From positions 762,113-826,112 of the forward strand of contig NZ_CP060791.1 of NCBI RefSeq assembly GCF_018343815.1: a DNA stretch of 64,000 nt, written 5' to 3'. A model generated the notes under the pieces. The model was not told where the DNA came from. It made no database searches and saw only the letters and a list, made by a program, of their open reading frames with translations. A program made the position numbers and the translations under genes. Every line of letters starts with the position of its first letter. Positions within the stretch are counted from its first letter, which is position 1. This document shows, piece by piece, positions 1 to 7,993 of this stretch. This DNA comes from Chlamydia crocodili. Lineage in GTDB: Bacteria; Chlamydiota; Chlamydiia; Chlamydiales; Chlamydiaceae.

Positions 1-258
1 TTCGAAGTTTTCTCCCATACGGAACCAAAGTTGCGCACGAAGGAATTTTTCCATATGTCGGGGAGATAACTCGTAGGTATGAGGATCATAGTTGTTAGTA
101 ACTATAGAGCATACCTCACAAGTGCCCTCTGCTATTTGTTCAACTAGGAACTTATAAGGAACTATACTAACAAGGACATGTTTTTGTTCTGTTTTAGAGT
201 CTCCGAAAGTTTGTGAGCAACAAAAGAGGAACGAAATAAGGATGAATATTCTACGCAT
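1..258 (-). CDS. Metal ABC transporter substrate-binding protein, 3' part missing (window edge)
   Basis: The first 86 codons of a minus-strand gene run off the left edge. The N-terminus (MRRIFILISFLFCCSQTFG) is a signal peptide with a Cys pair that could be a lipobox. It is followed by VLVSIVPYKFLVEQIAEG and NNYDPHTYELSPRHMEKF, the pattern of cluster A-I (ZnuA/TroA type) zinc/manganese binding proteins, where the PHxYE histidine is a metal ligand. I infer periplasmic metal capture for an ABC importer. It matches the position of CT415, next to pmpB. The start ATG at 256-258 is the only good one. Length and C-terminal ligands cannot be seen. Confidence 0.82.
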   Translation of the reverse strand, partial: MRRIFILISFLFCCSQTFGDSKTEQKHVLVSIVPYKFLVEQIAEGTCEVCSIVTNNYDPHTYELSPRHMEKFLRAQLWFRMGENFE

Positions 259-274
259 GATCTAAATAGATTGA

Positions 275-326
275 TGAATTCAGCTATTATCCTATTGACC
301 CGCAATTTTAATAAAGAGTGAATTCA
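275..326. repeat. Pair of TGAATTCA palindromes
   Basis: The 8-bp palindrome TGAATTCA occurs at 275-282 and again at 319-326, just upstream of the divergent metal-binding protein gene. The two copies can pair with each other or form a two-site operator. No regulator is assigned; the function is a guess. Confidence 0.25.
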
Positions 327-443
327 AAATAGCTTTGTAGATTTTTTAAAAATCCTTTGCATTCAGACGAATCTTGATAAAAATGGATGTATTAAGATAT
401 CTTCAGTTCAAGTTTTTCGAAAGAATATCCTTATTTAGCTAGT

Positions 444-530
444 GGAGAGGTGTCCGAGTGGCTTAAGGAGCACGCTTGGAAAGCGTGTGTGCGTTAACGC
501 GTACCGAGGGTTCGAATCCCTCTCTCTCCG
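444..530 (+). tRNA. tRNA-Ser (anticodon GGA)
   Basis: The acceptor stem GGAGAGG pairs with TCTCTCC (one G-U). The D-arm carries the AGTGGCTTAAGG loop. The anticodon stem CACGC/GCGTG encloses TTGGAAA with anticodon GGA at 478-480. A long class II variable arm and the T-arm GAGGG-TTCGAAT-CCCTC follow. The 3' CCA is not encoded. It reads UCC/UCU serine codons. Confidence 0.96.
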
Positions 531-659
531 TCAATTTCTAGCAGTCTATTTTTCCTAACCCCATCAATCTGTTAATTGAAAATAAAAGTTGAGAAATATC
601 CTTTTGTATTTTTTATTCTTGTATATCAAGGATATTTGTTTTAACCTGTCCTGATTTTT

Positions 660-752
660 TAATTCTCTAGAACCTCTAAACGTGTGAATCTTTGCTGTTT
701 AGACGAAAAAAGTTCTTAGAACCTGCTCGAGTTAATACTTGCGAAGGGAGTT
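660..752 (+). promoter_or_regulatory. TPP riboswitch-like aptamer in the thiE leader
   Basis: Positions 721-749 match the conserved 3' half of the THI-box in length and sequence: ACCTG, then an apical stem around TTAATA, then GCGAAGGGA. The P5-type stem is kept by compensatory changes (CGAG with CTTG instead of CTGG with CCAG). Upstream, CTAGAAC (667-673) pairs with GTTCTTAG (712-719) as a P2-like stem enclosing a CTAAAC/GTTTAG hairpin. The pyrimidine-sensing CTGAGA is degenerate (TTTAGA), and P1 is weak. It lies about 90 nt before thiE, so control of thiE-thiM by thiamine pyrophosphate is a sound inference. Confidence 0.72.
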
Positions 753-842
753 GCGTTCATTTCTGTTCTTAAGGGTTTTCTTTAGGGATATTTTAACCTC
801 TTCTCTCTTGCGTAAACGTGTGCATATGTAGGGAGGAAACCT

Positions 843-1481
843 TTGGAAGAAGACTTTTTCAAACTTATTCTAATCACCAATAGACAGAACATCTCAATAG
901 AGGAATATCTTGATTTTGTAGCTGTTTGTGTACAATCTGGAGTGACTTCTGTTCAACTTCGTGAGAAGGAACTTTCACATAGGGAGATTTTAAGTTTTGG
1001 AGAAGCGTTAAAGTCGATCCTAGATCCTTTGGAAATTCCTTTAATTATCAGTGATAGCGTATCTGTATGTTTAGATTTGGACGCTTCGGGCGTTCATTTA
1101 GGGCAAACCGACGGAGATGTTATAGAGGCTAGAGAGCTTCTAGGTCCTGATAAGATTATAGGGTGGAATGTAAATACGCTTGATCAGCTTCTCAATGCCA
1201 ATACTTTACCGATTGATTATTTGGGGTTAAGCGCGATGTTTGCAACTCAGAGCAAACCTGATGCTACCAATCTTTGGGGATTTTCTGGTTTAGAGCAGGC
1301 TGTTTCTCTATGCGAACACCCTATAGTTGCTATTGGTGGCATCGATGAAAGTAATGCTGCTGAAGTAGTGGAATCTGGTGCTGCAGGTATTGCTGCCATT
1401 GGAGTATTTCATTCTGCGCAGAATCCAAGTTTAGTAACAAAAACACTAAGAGAAATTGTTGATAGGGGACTTAGATGTTAG
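843..1481 (+). CDS. thiE: Thiamine-phosphate synthase
   Basis: Cytoplasmic enzyme of 212 residues that joins hydroxymethylpyrimidine-PP to hydroxyethylthiazole phosphate, giving thiamine phosphate. The TIM-barrel signatures are in order: GVTSVQLREKELS (residues 34-46), LIISD near 67, DASGVHLGQTD near 80-90, and AIGGIDESNAAEVVESGAAG near 162-181. The usual GPVFxTxTK loop is altered to SAMFATQSK, so the thiazole-phosphate site has diverged. The start is TTG, supported by GGAGG 5-6 nt upstream. It overlaps thiM by 7 nt. No thiC, thiD or thiG is visible here, so this looks like salvage. It probably answers to the upstream TPP element. Confidence 0.93.
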   Translation: MEEDFFKLILITNRQNISIEEYLDFVAVCVQSGVTSVQLREKELSHREILSFGEALKSILDPLEIPLIISDSVSVCLDLDASGVHLGQTDGDVIEARELLGPDKIIGWNVNTLDQLLNANTLPIDYLGLSAMFATQSKPDATNLWGFSGLEQAVSLCEHPIVAIGGIDESNAAEVVESGAAGIAAIGVFHSAQNPSLVTKTLREIVDRGLRC

Positions 1482-2263
1482 AACGAATGAATGAAGCCTT
1501 ACAGCGCTTAAGAAAGGAAAAACCCGTAGTTTTGAATATTACGAATTACGTTTCTATGGATTTTCTTGCGAATTGCTTTCTAGCTATCGGAGCTTCGCCT
1601 ATTATGAGCGTGTCTGATTTAGAGCTGGAAGAGTTAATAGGATTAAGTTCCGTTGTTTATCTTAATATTGGAACTCTAGATCACCTGTTTATCCAAAGAT
1701 CTTACAGAGCGGTAGATATTGCTTTAAGACAAAATAAGCCTGTAATTTTCGATCCTGCAGGTTCAGGAGCTACAAAAATTAGGACGGAAGTTTCTCATCA
1801 TTTACTTACCCACGCTACGATTGTTCGGGGAAATGCTAGTGAAATTCTCTCTTTCGGAGATGTCCCTACAAAAACACGCGGTGTGGACTCTGTGAATACT
1901 ACCCATGATGCTAAAGACATGGCAATTGCTTTAGCTAACGAATGTTTATGTGGTTGTGCTGTTGCTGTTACCGGTGCTGTAGATTTCATCACTGATGGGA
2001 ATCGTAGCGCAACTGTAGAGCTTGGAGACCCGTTAATGTCTCGTGTTACGGGAATGGGCTGTTCTTTAACCGGAGTACTTGCTGCATTTAGATCGGTGAT
2101 AGATGATTCTTTTGAAGCTACGCGATTAGGCGTAGAATATTTTACTCTTTGTGGAATGCTTGCTCGTGAACGCTGTGAAGGTCCAGGATTATTCAAGGCT
2201 TATCTTCTTGATGAATTATATGCTGCGGACTTTGATAGAATGCGTCGTTATTATGAGCAATAG
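1475..2263 (+). CDS. thiM: Hydroxyethylthiazole kinase
   Basis: 262 residues, the normal family length. It phosphorylates 4-methyl-5-(2-hydroxyethyl)thiazole for ThiE. Family motifs: NITNYVSMDFLANCF and GASPIMS near the N-terminus, FDPAGSGATKIRT near 90-102, VRGNASEI near 117-124, and VTGMGCSLTGVLAAF near 191-205, which holds the catalytic Cys. It is translationally coupled to thiE through a 7-nt overlap (start ATG within the thiE end). Together the two genes form the thiazole-salvage branch. The next gene is convergent, so the operon ends at the hairpin downstream. Confidence 0.95.
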   Translation: MLERMNEALQRLRKEKPVVLNITNYVSMDFLANCFLAIGASPIMSVSDLELEELIGLSSVVYLNIGTLDHLFIQRSYRAVDIALRQNKPVIFDPAGSGATKIRTEVSHHLLTHATIVRGNASEILSFGDVPTKTRGVDSVNTTHDAKDMAIALANECLCGCAVAVTGAVDFITDGNRSATVELGDPLMSRVTGMGCSLTGVLAAFRSVIDDSFEATRLGVEYFTLCGMLARERCEGPGLFKAYLLDELYAADFDRMRRYYEQ

Positions 2264-2310
2264 AGATATCTAGATTATATTCTTTGGAACGTATTTCTGT
2301 TCCGTCTTTT

Positions 2311-2352
2311 GTTTTGTAATTGAGAATCCGTGAGGTTCTACAATTACAAAAC
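2311..2352. terminator. Hairpin between convergent thiM and pmpB
   Basis: GTTTTGTAATTG (2311-2322) pairs perfectly with CAATTACAAAAC (2341-2352). The stem is extended inside by AGAA/TTCT with one bulge. It separates convergent genes and could stop transcription on both strands. There is no clear U-run, so it is not a textbook terminator. Confidence 0.5.
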
Positions 2353-2388
2353 AAATTATCAAATATATGAATTTCTTAGCTTCTACTT

Positions 2389-5300
2389 TTAAAAGATCAT
2401 ACGTGCGCCGCAGTTGGCCATTTGTACCAATGAAGACATCCCAGCATCTACGGTATAGGTGCCATAGAGTGTCCAATATGGACCTAGATATACTTGCGAG
2501 CTATACTCTATTCTTCCTGCATTCCTTGTAGGAATTACACCAGAAACTTCACCGGTTTGTCCTGTGGAGTCAACTCTGTAGGTACATTGCGGTTTATTTC
2601 TATAGATAACGGGTACATAAGCAAGAGAGAGCTTGTTGTACATTAGGATGTCGTATTGTATCAAAGCTCCTTCGAAAATAAAACCTAAAGGAGTTGCAAG
2701 ATTTCTATAAGCAAAAGAGTCAAATGTCCTAGGGTCGTAGTCAAGTTCTGTAAATTGTTTTTGACGTACTCCTGTATATTCTGCTTCTGAGTAGAAGGAG
2801 AATCTTGTTGTGGAGTTGTTTGAAGGCTCTTTTAAATCAATAATCATACGAACATCAAACAGCCAACCAAGATCTTCCCAATTTCCAAGATTACGCTCTT
2901 GAATGGATGGGTAGTAGGTGGTTGTATCGTGCTTCATATAGCCATAAGTCACTACACCCTGAAGAAGTATAGGCCGAGGGGCTTTCGTTTGTCTATGAGG
3001 CAAATAGAAGGCTCTACCGGCATATAGAGTTCCTTGGAAGGAGTGGTCAGAACCTTTATGCTTGTAATTTTCAACAGTTTTTTCGGATTTAGCGTGTCCA
3101 AAGACCTGGCTAAATGAAGCTCCTAGAATAAATTCAGGACGCGGTTTAGCATCTATAGCAAGTGAATAGCCACGGCTATGATAAGAGAAGGATCTAGCCT
3201 CTTCTCCTTGTTCTTTTTGTAAGAACGATCCTATACCGCATAACCAAAGATTATTGTAAGCAGCGTCATCGAAACGTGCATTGTTAAGCATGTTGTTGAC
3301 GATACCTTGCTTTACAGCAATCAGGGAGTTTTGAGAACCGAGAATAGAGTTAACATAGAAGTAATTATCACGAGGAATGTAGATCCATCGACGATATTCT
3401 TCAAACTTCCAGTTAGCTTGTAGCTTACCATTTTGATCTGCTGTACCTAATGTCCAGGTGCCGATATAACCTTTTTGAGGTTTCGTATCTCCTGCTAAAG
3501 TTAAGTCCGAAATGTCTACCTTATTAGCCTCTGCAGGGAGTTTTAATAACTCGATTTGTCGATCTTCGCCTAAGTAGGGATTTTGGTAAAAGGCTCCTGA
3601 GGGATCGATAAGGGTAAGAGTTCCTGTTAGGTAAATTTTTTCCTGAGTTACATTAGGTGCAGCTTTATTTGCTTCGGGAAGCGAATTTTTCTTGCTTCTA
3701 TGACCTCTAGGTCCTGCTGCTGCTCGAGTTGGTTCAACACCTAGTTGTAGAGAAGGGGGAGAGGCTGTTCCGTCTTCTGCAAGAATCTCACTGAAATCAA
3801 TAGTGAGGTTATTAATCGCTATACCTCCGGTCGTTCCTCCGCTACCTGTCGTTGGTTTTTGGGTAGATAGTACCGCACCTGGTCCCATAACAAGTAAAGA
3901 TCCAGGTTTCTGATCAAAGGAAATAACATTTAACTCTGTATTTTTCCCTAGTATTAATGTCCCGTCATTTAAGACAGTCTTTTGAGGAATGAAGGATTTA
4001 TGCTCATGAAATTCTCCAGAGAATAGTATAGTCCCTGTATATTTTTGGGGATTATCTCCTTCGACTGCTTTATTGATATCTAAGGTTTCGTAATTATTGG
4101 CAGTCTTAACTGTTTTAGTATTGACAGCATCATAGAAGTTAATCGATTGATTTTCTGCAGCATTTAGCGTGAGTTTAACTTTCCCTGTTATACTACAGAA
4201 AGAAGAAGTAGCAGCTTTGTTTGCTGTAGGCAGGCACTGGTTATTTTTAAATGTGATACTACCGCCTAAAGCCGTAAGGTTTAATACTGCATCTGCGTTA
4301 TTTGTCCCTTCCCCGTAGATCGCCGCGCCTAGATTTTTAACTTGGGCTTGTCCTTGCTGAGCTCCAACTCCAGGTGCTGGAGTTTGTTCTAATGTTACTT
4401 TGTTATTGAGAAATAACATTGACGAAGCAGCTGTAATATCTGCCTTTGTTGTGAAATAAATTGCACTACCGTCATTTGCTGAACTGTTATTGGAAAAGTT
4501 CATATATCCTTTTGGGATAGATAGGGTAGCTGCGTAGATTGCTCCACGATTTTTAGCTATATTCTCCTCAAAGGAACAGTACACGGAATCAGTGAATGTT
4601 ACCGTACCGTTTGAACCATTATTTTTACAGCCGATTGCCGAGCCATTATCTGCAGAGTTGCCTTTGAAAAATAGTGCTTGGTTGCCCGTAAATGTAACGC
4701 TAGTGGTTCCTGCAATAGCTCCACCAAAGGTTTCCTTTGGTGTAACCCCATTAGCAGGATTTGTAGGGGGTTCTGCTGGTGTGCATAAAGCCGAGTTATT
4801 AACAAAATTAATAGCTTGAGAGCAGTTTTCAATTTTAACGATTGGGGAGTAAATAGCTCCACCGGCTACCTGTCCTGTTGTTGTAGATTTTTTAGTTGTT
4901 ACAGAATTTCCCGAGAATGTTAAATTTCCGGTGCTATTTTGTAGGGTGAAGGTGTTTTTAGCATAAATCGCTCCACCTTGAATATTTGGTTCTAAAGGAG
5001 AATTGCTGGTTGCCGCTACGTTATTCTTATCAATAGCTTGGTTTCCGGAAAATGTGCAATTTCCTATTAATTTTTCTAAGACGAGTGTTTCTGCATAGAT
5101 TGCTCCGCCAGTAATCGCTGTAGGAACACTAGCAGCATTTGGATCTGATGTAGTTGTTGAGGTAGTCTCTACTTTGTTATTACTTACAGTTAATCCTTCA
5201 GGAAGGTTAGTGCAGGTAAGTGCTTTGGCATAGATTGCTCCACCAGCTTCTTTTGCAGTATTCTCTGAGATCTTTGAAACTTCAATACCTTCAAGAGTCA

Positions 5301-7794
5301 ATACCTCTGTAAAATAGAGACCACCGCCAGATTTTCCTGCGGAATTTCCTGTGATATTTAAATGATCAAGACGAGAGATTTTTCCTTTTTTACCATAAAC
5401 ACCGCCACCACTTTCTACAGCAGCATTTTTTGTAACGTTTGTTGTAATAACGTAGTCAACTTTAAAGTCTAAATCTTCTGGAGCAGGTTGTCCATCTACA
5501 GCCACAACCGCAACAGCACCTGCTGCAGGTATAGTTTGTGTACAAAGACCGGCACCGTTTTTAGCAGCGTTTTGACCAATATCAATTAACTCAAGACTAG
5601 TGAAGGAAGCCTTTGTTGTGTAAACACCACCACCGTGCTCTGTAGCTTTGTTTCCAGTAATAACAGCACTTCCAAATACAGGAACCACAGCAGGTGGTGT
5701 TGTAGGGGAAGAGTCTGAATTAGGATTAGGGAATGTAAAAATAAGTTCTTTAGGGATATTCGCTCCACCACCACTTTTGCTGGAAGTGTTGTTTATCAGA
5801 CAAAAGCTCTCTAAATTCGATAAGGTTAGAGATTTGTTTGTAGCTAAGCAGATGCCCCCACCGTCTTCGGTGGCAACGTTACCTTGAAAGAGAGTTTTCC
5901 CCGTAAGGTTTGTAAATGTCACGTCGCTTTCACAATACAGACCACCACCAGATTTTTTTGAGGTGTTTGTGGTGAATTGTATTCTGTGAGAATTTGTACA
6001 TGTTAGAGTACCTTTAACGTAGGCGCCTCCACCATGATCTGTAGCTTGGTTATTTAAGAATTCTAAAGTTGAAGCAATCTTAGATACACTAAGGTTTTTC
6101 TCAACATAGATACCTCCACCTTTCCCTAAAGGAGGGACGATAGGCACAGGAGCTGGTGGTGATTGAGAAGCGGAAGATACAGCAGAAGCAGCAGGTTTTT
6201 CTTTGCTTGGTACAGTGATAGTAAGATCGTAATTTCCTGCTTTGTTGGCGCCAAAACGTGCTTGAGAAAGGTTTGTAAGGGTGACATCTCCTAAACAGTA
6301 GATACCTCCACCACCAGTTTTCCCGTTATTTCCATTAAACTGGGTAAGGATAGAGGAATCTTGTATTGTAAGATTCCCTTTAGAATAAATTGCTCCTCCG
6401 CGAGTATCCGCAGAGTTGCTTTGGAATTTTAAATTAGCAACCTTACTAATCGAGATCGTTTTATCTCCATAGATAGCTCCTCCAGCTCCTGTAGCAGTAT
6501 TTAATATGAACAGGGTGTCTTCAGAACCATCACTGATAGTAATGGTATCCAAACCAAAGATAGCTCCTCCGGACCCTTTGATAACAGGTTCTGCAGCGGG
6601 AACTGGTGAAGCAGCAGCATCTGAAGACAGGATATTAGAAACTTTAGGAGCTGCAGCTTTTGCTTTTTTACTTGCTTCGATTTGTTCTTTGATCAAATCG
6701 ATAATAGGAGGGAATTCTGCAGAGTTACTTCTGAAGGTCATATCTTTGTAAGTAGAGATGACAATTGCCCCTTTAGCAAAGGCAGCACCACCGTTTCCTG
6801 CTGTTTCTGTCTTATATGTAGGGAGAGCAGGTGTTTGAGAACCCGCATCAGCACTTCCTGTTTGGGAGATATATCTGGGGAAAGGATAGGTATCGTATGA
6901 GCCGCTAGGAACTACAACACCTCCAGCTCCAGGAACTGCTGGAGGCGTGGATGGTTGAAGAGGAATGAGAGGAACAGGAACGCGTGCAGCGTTATTTGTG
7001 AATTCAATAGTATTAAGGATATTCCTAATGGTCAGTGTAGAATCTGTAAATAGAGCACCGCCGGATTCTTGGGATAGGTTATCCTTGAAGGTAACATTTT
7101 CTAATCCATCAAAAGATATAGGACCTTTGGAGTATATCGCTCCTCCTTTTCCTGTCATTTTGATTAGAGAACAGGAGATAGATCCTGGATTTCCCGCGTA
7201 GGTAATAAACGATAAAGGACCGCCTTTATCATTGTAAAAGGCTCCGCCTCCTTTTGGGGTAGGAGTAGAGGTAGATTTATCTGCAGTCACTGCAGCAGCA
7301 GCTCGCGGAAAGCTTAGCGAAAAAGATTTCTCAGATGTGAGGTTGCTAAGATCAAAATTTCCCTGATGTAATCTCGAGAAAGGAGCAAATGATGAAGAGT
7401 TTAAACTTTGCAGAATAGATTGATAAAGCTTTTCACGAGGTTGAACAACAGTACTAACTTGGCCTGTTGCTGGCTGTGATGAGCTACTACTACTTGAGCT
7501 GCTGCTTGAGGAACCTTGATCACTTGGTGCAGGTGCTGGCTCTGGTTCTGCAGGTGGAGTTGGCTTAGGCTCGGGAATGTTTGTGAATGTTGTAAATGAG
7601 ACATTCCCAGAAACTATGTAAGTTGTTCCGCTTTCATCTTGTGTTTGTTGCGTGAAGTTATTCGAATGAGAATCTGAAATGCTCGATCCTGATCCTCTAT
7701 AACTGGAGTTTAATTCTTTCGAAAGGGGTTCACCAAATACTGTAATCGAGGGGAGCACGGCAGCAAAAACAGCTGTAGCTGATAGCCACTTCAT
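2389..7794 (-). CDS. pmpB: Polymorphic outer membrane autotransporter, PmpB type
   Basis: About 1801 residues from the preferred start MKWLSATAVFAAVLPS, a cleavable signal; an in-frame ATG at 7818 would add 8 residues. The passenger holds many GGA(I/V/L) and FxxN repeats such as GGAIYS, FKDN, GGALF and FTNN, the Pmp hallmark that builds a beta-helix. Near the N-terminus is a 12-Ser run, and Pro/Ala/Ser-rich linkers break up the repeats. A Pmp middle domain follows, then the autotransporter beta-barrel of about 300 residues ending in Phe (CGARMIF). By recalled sequence and its place next to the metal-binding gene, it corresponds to CT413 PmpB and C. pneumoniae Pmp20. It acts on the cell surface as an adhesin or antigen. 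pmpA lies upstream on the same strand, 199 nt away. Confidence 0.93.
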   Translation of the reverse strand: MKWLSATAVFAAVLPSITVFGEPLSKELNSSYRGSGSSISDSHSNNFTQQTQDESGTTYIVSGNVSFTTFTNIPEPKPTPPAEPEPAPAPSDQGSSSSSSSSSSSSQPATGQVSTVVQPREKLYQSILQSLNSSSFAPFSRLHQGNFDLSNLTSEKSFSLSFPRAAAAVTADKSTSTPTPKGGGAFYNDKGGPLSFITYAGNPGSISCSLIKMTGKGGAIYSKGPISFDGLENVTFKDNLSQESGGALFTDSTLTIRNILNTIEFTNNAARVPVPLIPLQPSTPPAVPGAGGVVVPSGSYDTYPFPRYISQTGSADAGSQTPALPTYKTETAGNGGAAFAKGAIVISTYKDMTFRSNSAEFPPIIDLIKEQIEASKKAKAAAPKVSNILSSDAAASPVPAAEPVIKGSGGAIFGLDTITISDGSEDTLFILNTATGAGGAIYGDKTISISKVANLKFQSNSADTRGGAIYSKGNLTIQDSSILTQFNGNNGKTGGGGIYCLGDVTLTNLSQARFGANKAGNYDLTITVPSKEKPAASAVSSASQSPPAPVPIVPPLGKGGGIYVEKNLSVSKIASTLEFLNNQATDHGGGAYVKGTLTCTNSHRIQFTTNTSKKSGGGLYCESDVTFTNLTGKTLFQGNVATEDGGGICLATNKSLTLSNLESFCLINNTSSKSGGGANIPKELIFTFPNPNSDSSPTTPPAVVPVFGSAVITGNKATEHGGGVYTTKASFTSLELIDIGQNAAKNGAGLCTQTIPAAGAVAVVAVDGQPAPEDLDFKVDYVITTNVTKNAAVESGGGVYGKKGKISRLDHLNITGNSAGKSGGGLYFTEVLTLEGIEVSKISENTAKEAGGAIYAKALTCTNLPEGLTVSNNKVETTSTTTSDPNAASVPTAITGGAIYAETLVLEKLIGNCTFSGNQAIDKNNVAATSNSPLEPNIQGGAIYAKNTFTLQNSTGNLTFSGNSVTTKKSTTTGQVAGGAIYSPIVKIENCSQAINFVNNSALCTPAEPPTNPANGVTPKETFGGAIAGTTSVTFTGNQALFFKGNSADNGSAIGCKNNGSNGTVTFTDSVYCSFEENIAKNRGAIYAATLSIPKGYMNFSNNSSANDGSAIYFTTKADITAASSMLFLNNKVTLEQTPAPGVGAQQGQAQVKNLGAAIYGEGTNNADAVLNLTALGGSITFKNNQCLPTANKAATSSFCSITGKVKLTLNAAENQSINFYDAVNTKTVKTANNYETLDINKAVEGDNPQKYTGTILFSGEFHEHKSFIPQKTVLNDGTLILGKNTELNVISFDQKPGSLLVMGPGAVLSTQKPTTGSGGTTGGIAINNLTIDFSEILAEDGTASPPSLQLGVEPTRAAAGPRGHRSKKNSLPEANKAAPNVTQEKIYLTGTLTLIDPSGAFYQNPYLGEDRQIELLKLPAEANKVDISDLTLAGDTKPQKGYIGTWTLGTADQNGKLQANWKFEEYRRWIYIPRDNYFYVNSILGSQNSLIAVKQGIVNNMLNNARFDDAAYNNLWLCGIGSFLQKEQGEEARSFSYHSRGYSLAIDAKPRPEFILGASFSQVFGHAKSEKTVENYKHKGSDHSFQGTLYAGRAFYLPHRQTKAPRPILLQGVVTYGYMKHDTTTYYPSIQERNLGNWEDLGWLFDVRMIIDLKEPSNNSTTRFSFYSEAEYTGVRQKQFTELDYDPRTFDSFAYRNLATPLGFIFEGALIQYDILMYNKLSLAYVPVIYRNKPQCTYRVDSTGQTGEVSGVIPTRNAGRIEYSSQVYLGPYWTLYGTYTVDAGMSSLVQMANCGARMIF

Positions 7795-7867
7795 AGAACA
7801 AAAACCTACTGCGAACATTCACTGACTAGATATGTGTTAGATAAATCAGAAAGGCAAATTAGGCAAG

Positions 7868-7896
7868 GGATAATAAAAGAGGGTAAGAAAGATCAA
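7868..7896 (-). promoter_or_regulatory. Candidate sigma66 promoter for pmpB
   Basis: On the minus strand TTGATC (7891-7896) and TTATCC (7868-7873) are separated by exactly 17 nt, about 70 nt upstream of the preferred pmpB start. The -35 box overlaps one arm of an 11-bp inverted repeat. Confidence 0.4.
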
Positions 7897-7947
7897 GATA
7901 TTAAAGATGAGCTTTAGGGAGACAAGAGCGCATCTATAATATCTTGA
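7893..7947. repeat. 11-bp inverted repeat between pmpA and pmpB
   Basis: TCAAGATATTA (7893-7903) is the perfect reverse complement of TAATATCTTGA (7937-7947), with a 33-nt loop. There is no U-run. It could be an operator for pmpB or an mRNA structure after pmpA. Confidence 0.4.
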
Positions 7948-7993
7948 CGAATGTTATCCATAATCATTAACAAAGTTCCTAGTCAAGGAAAAA

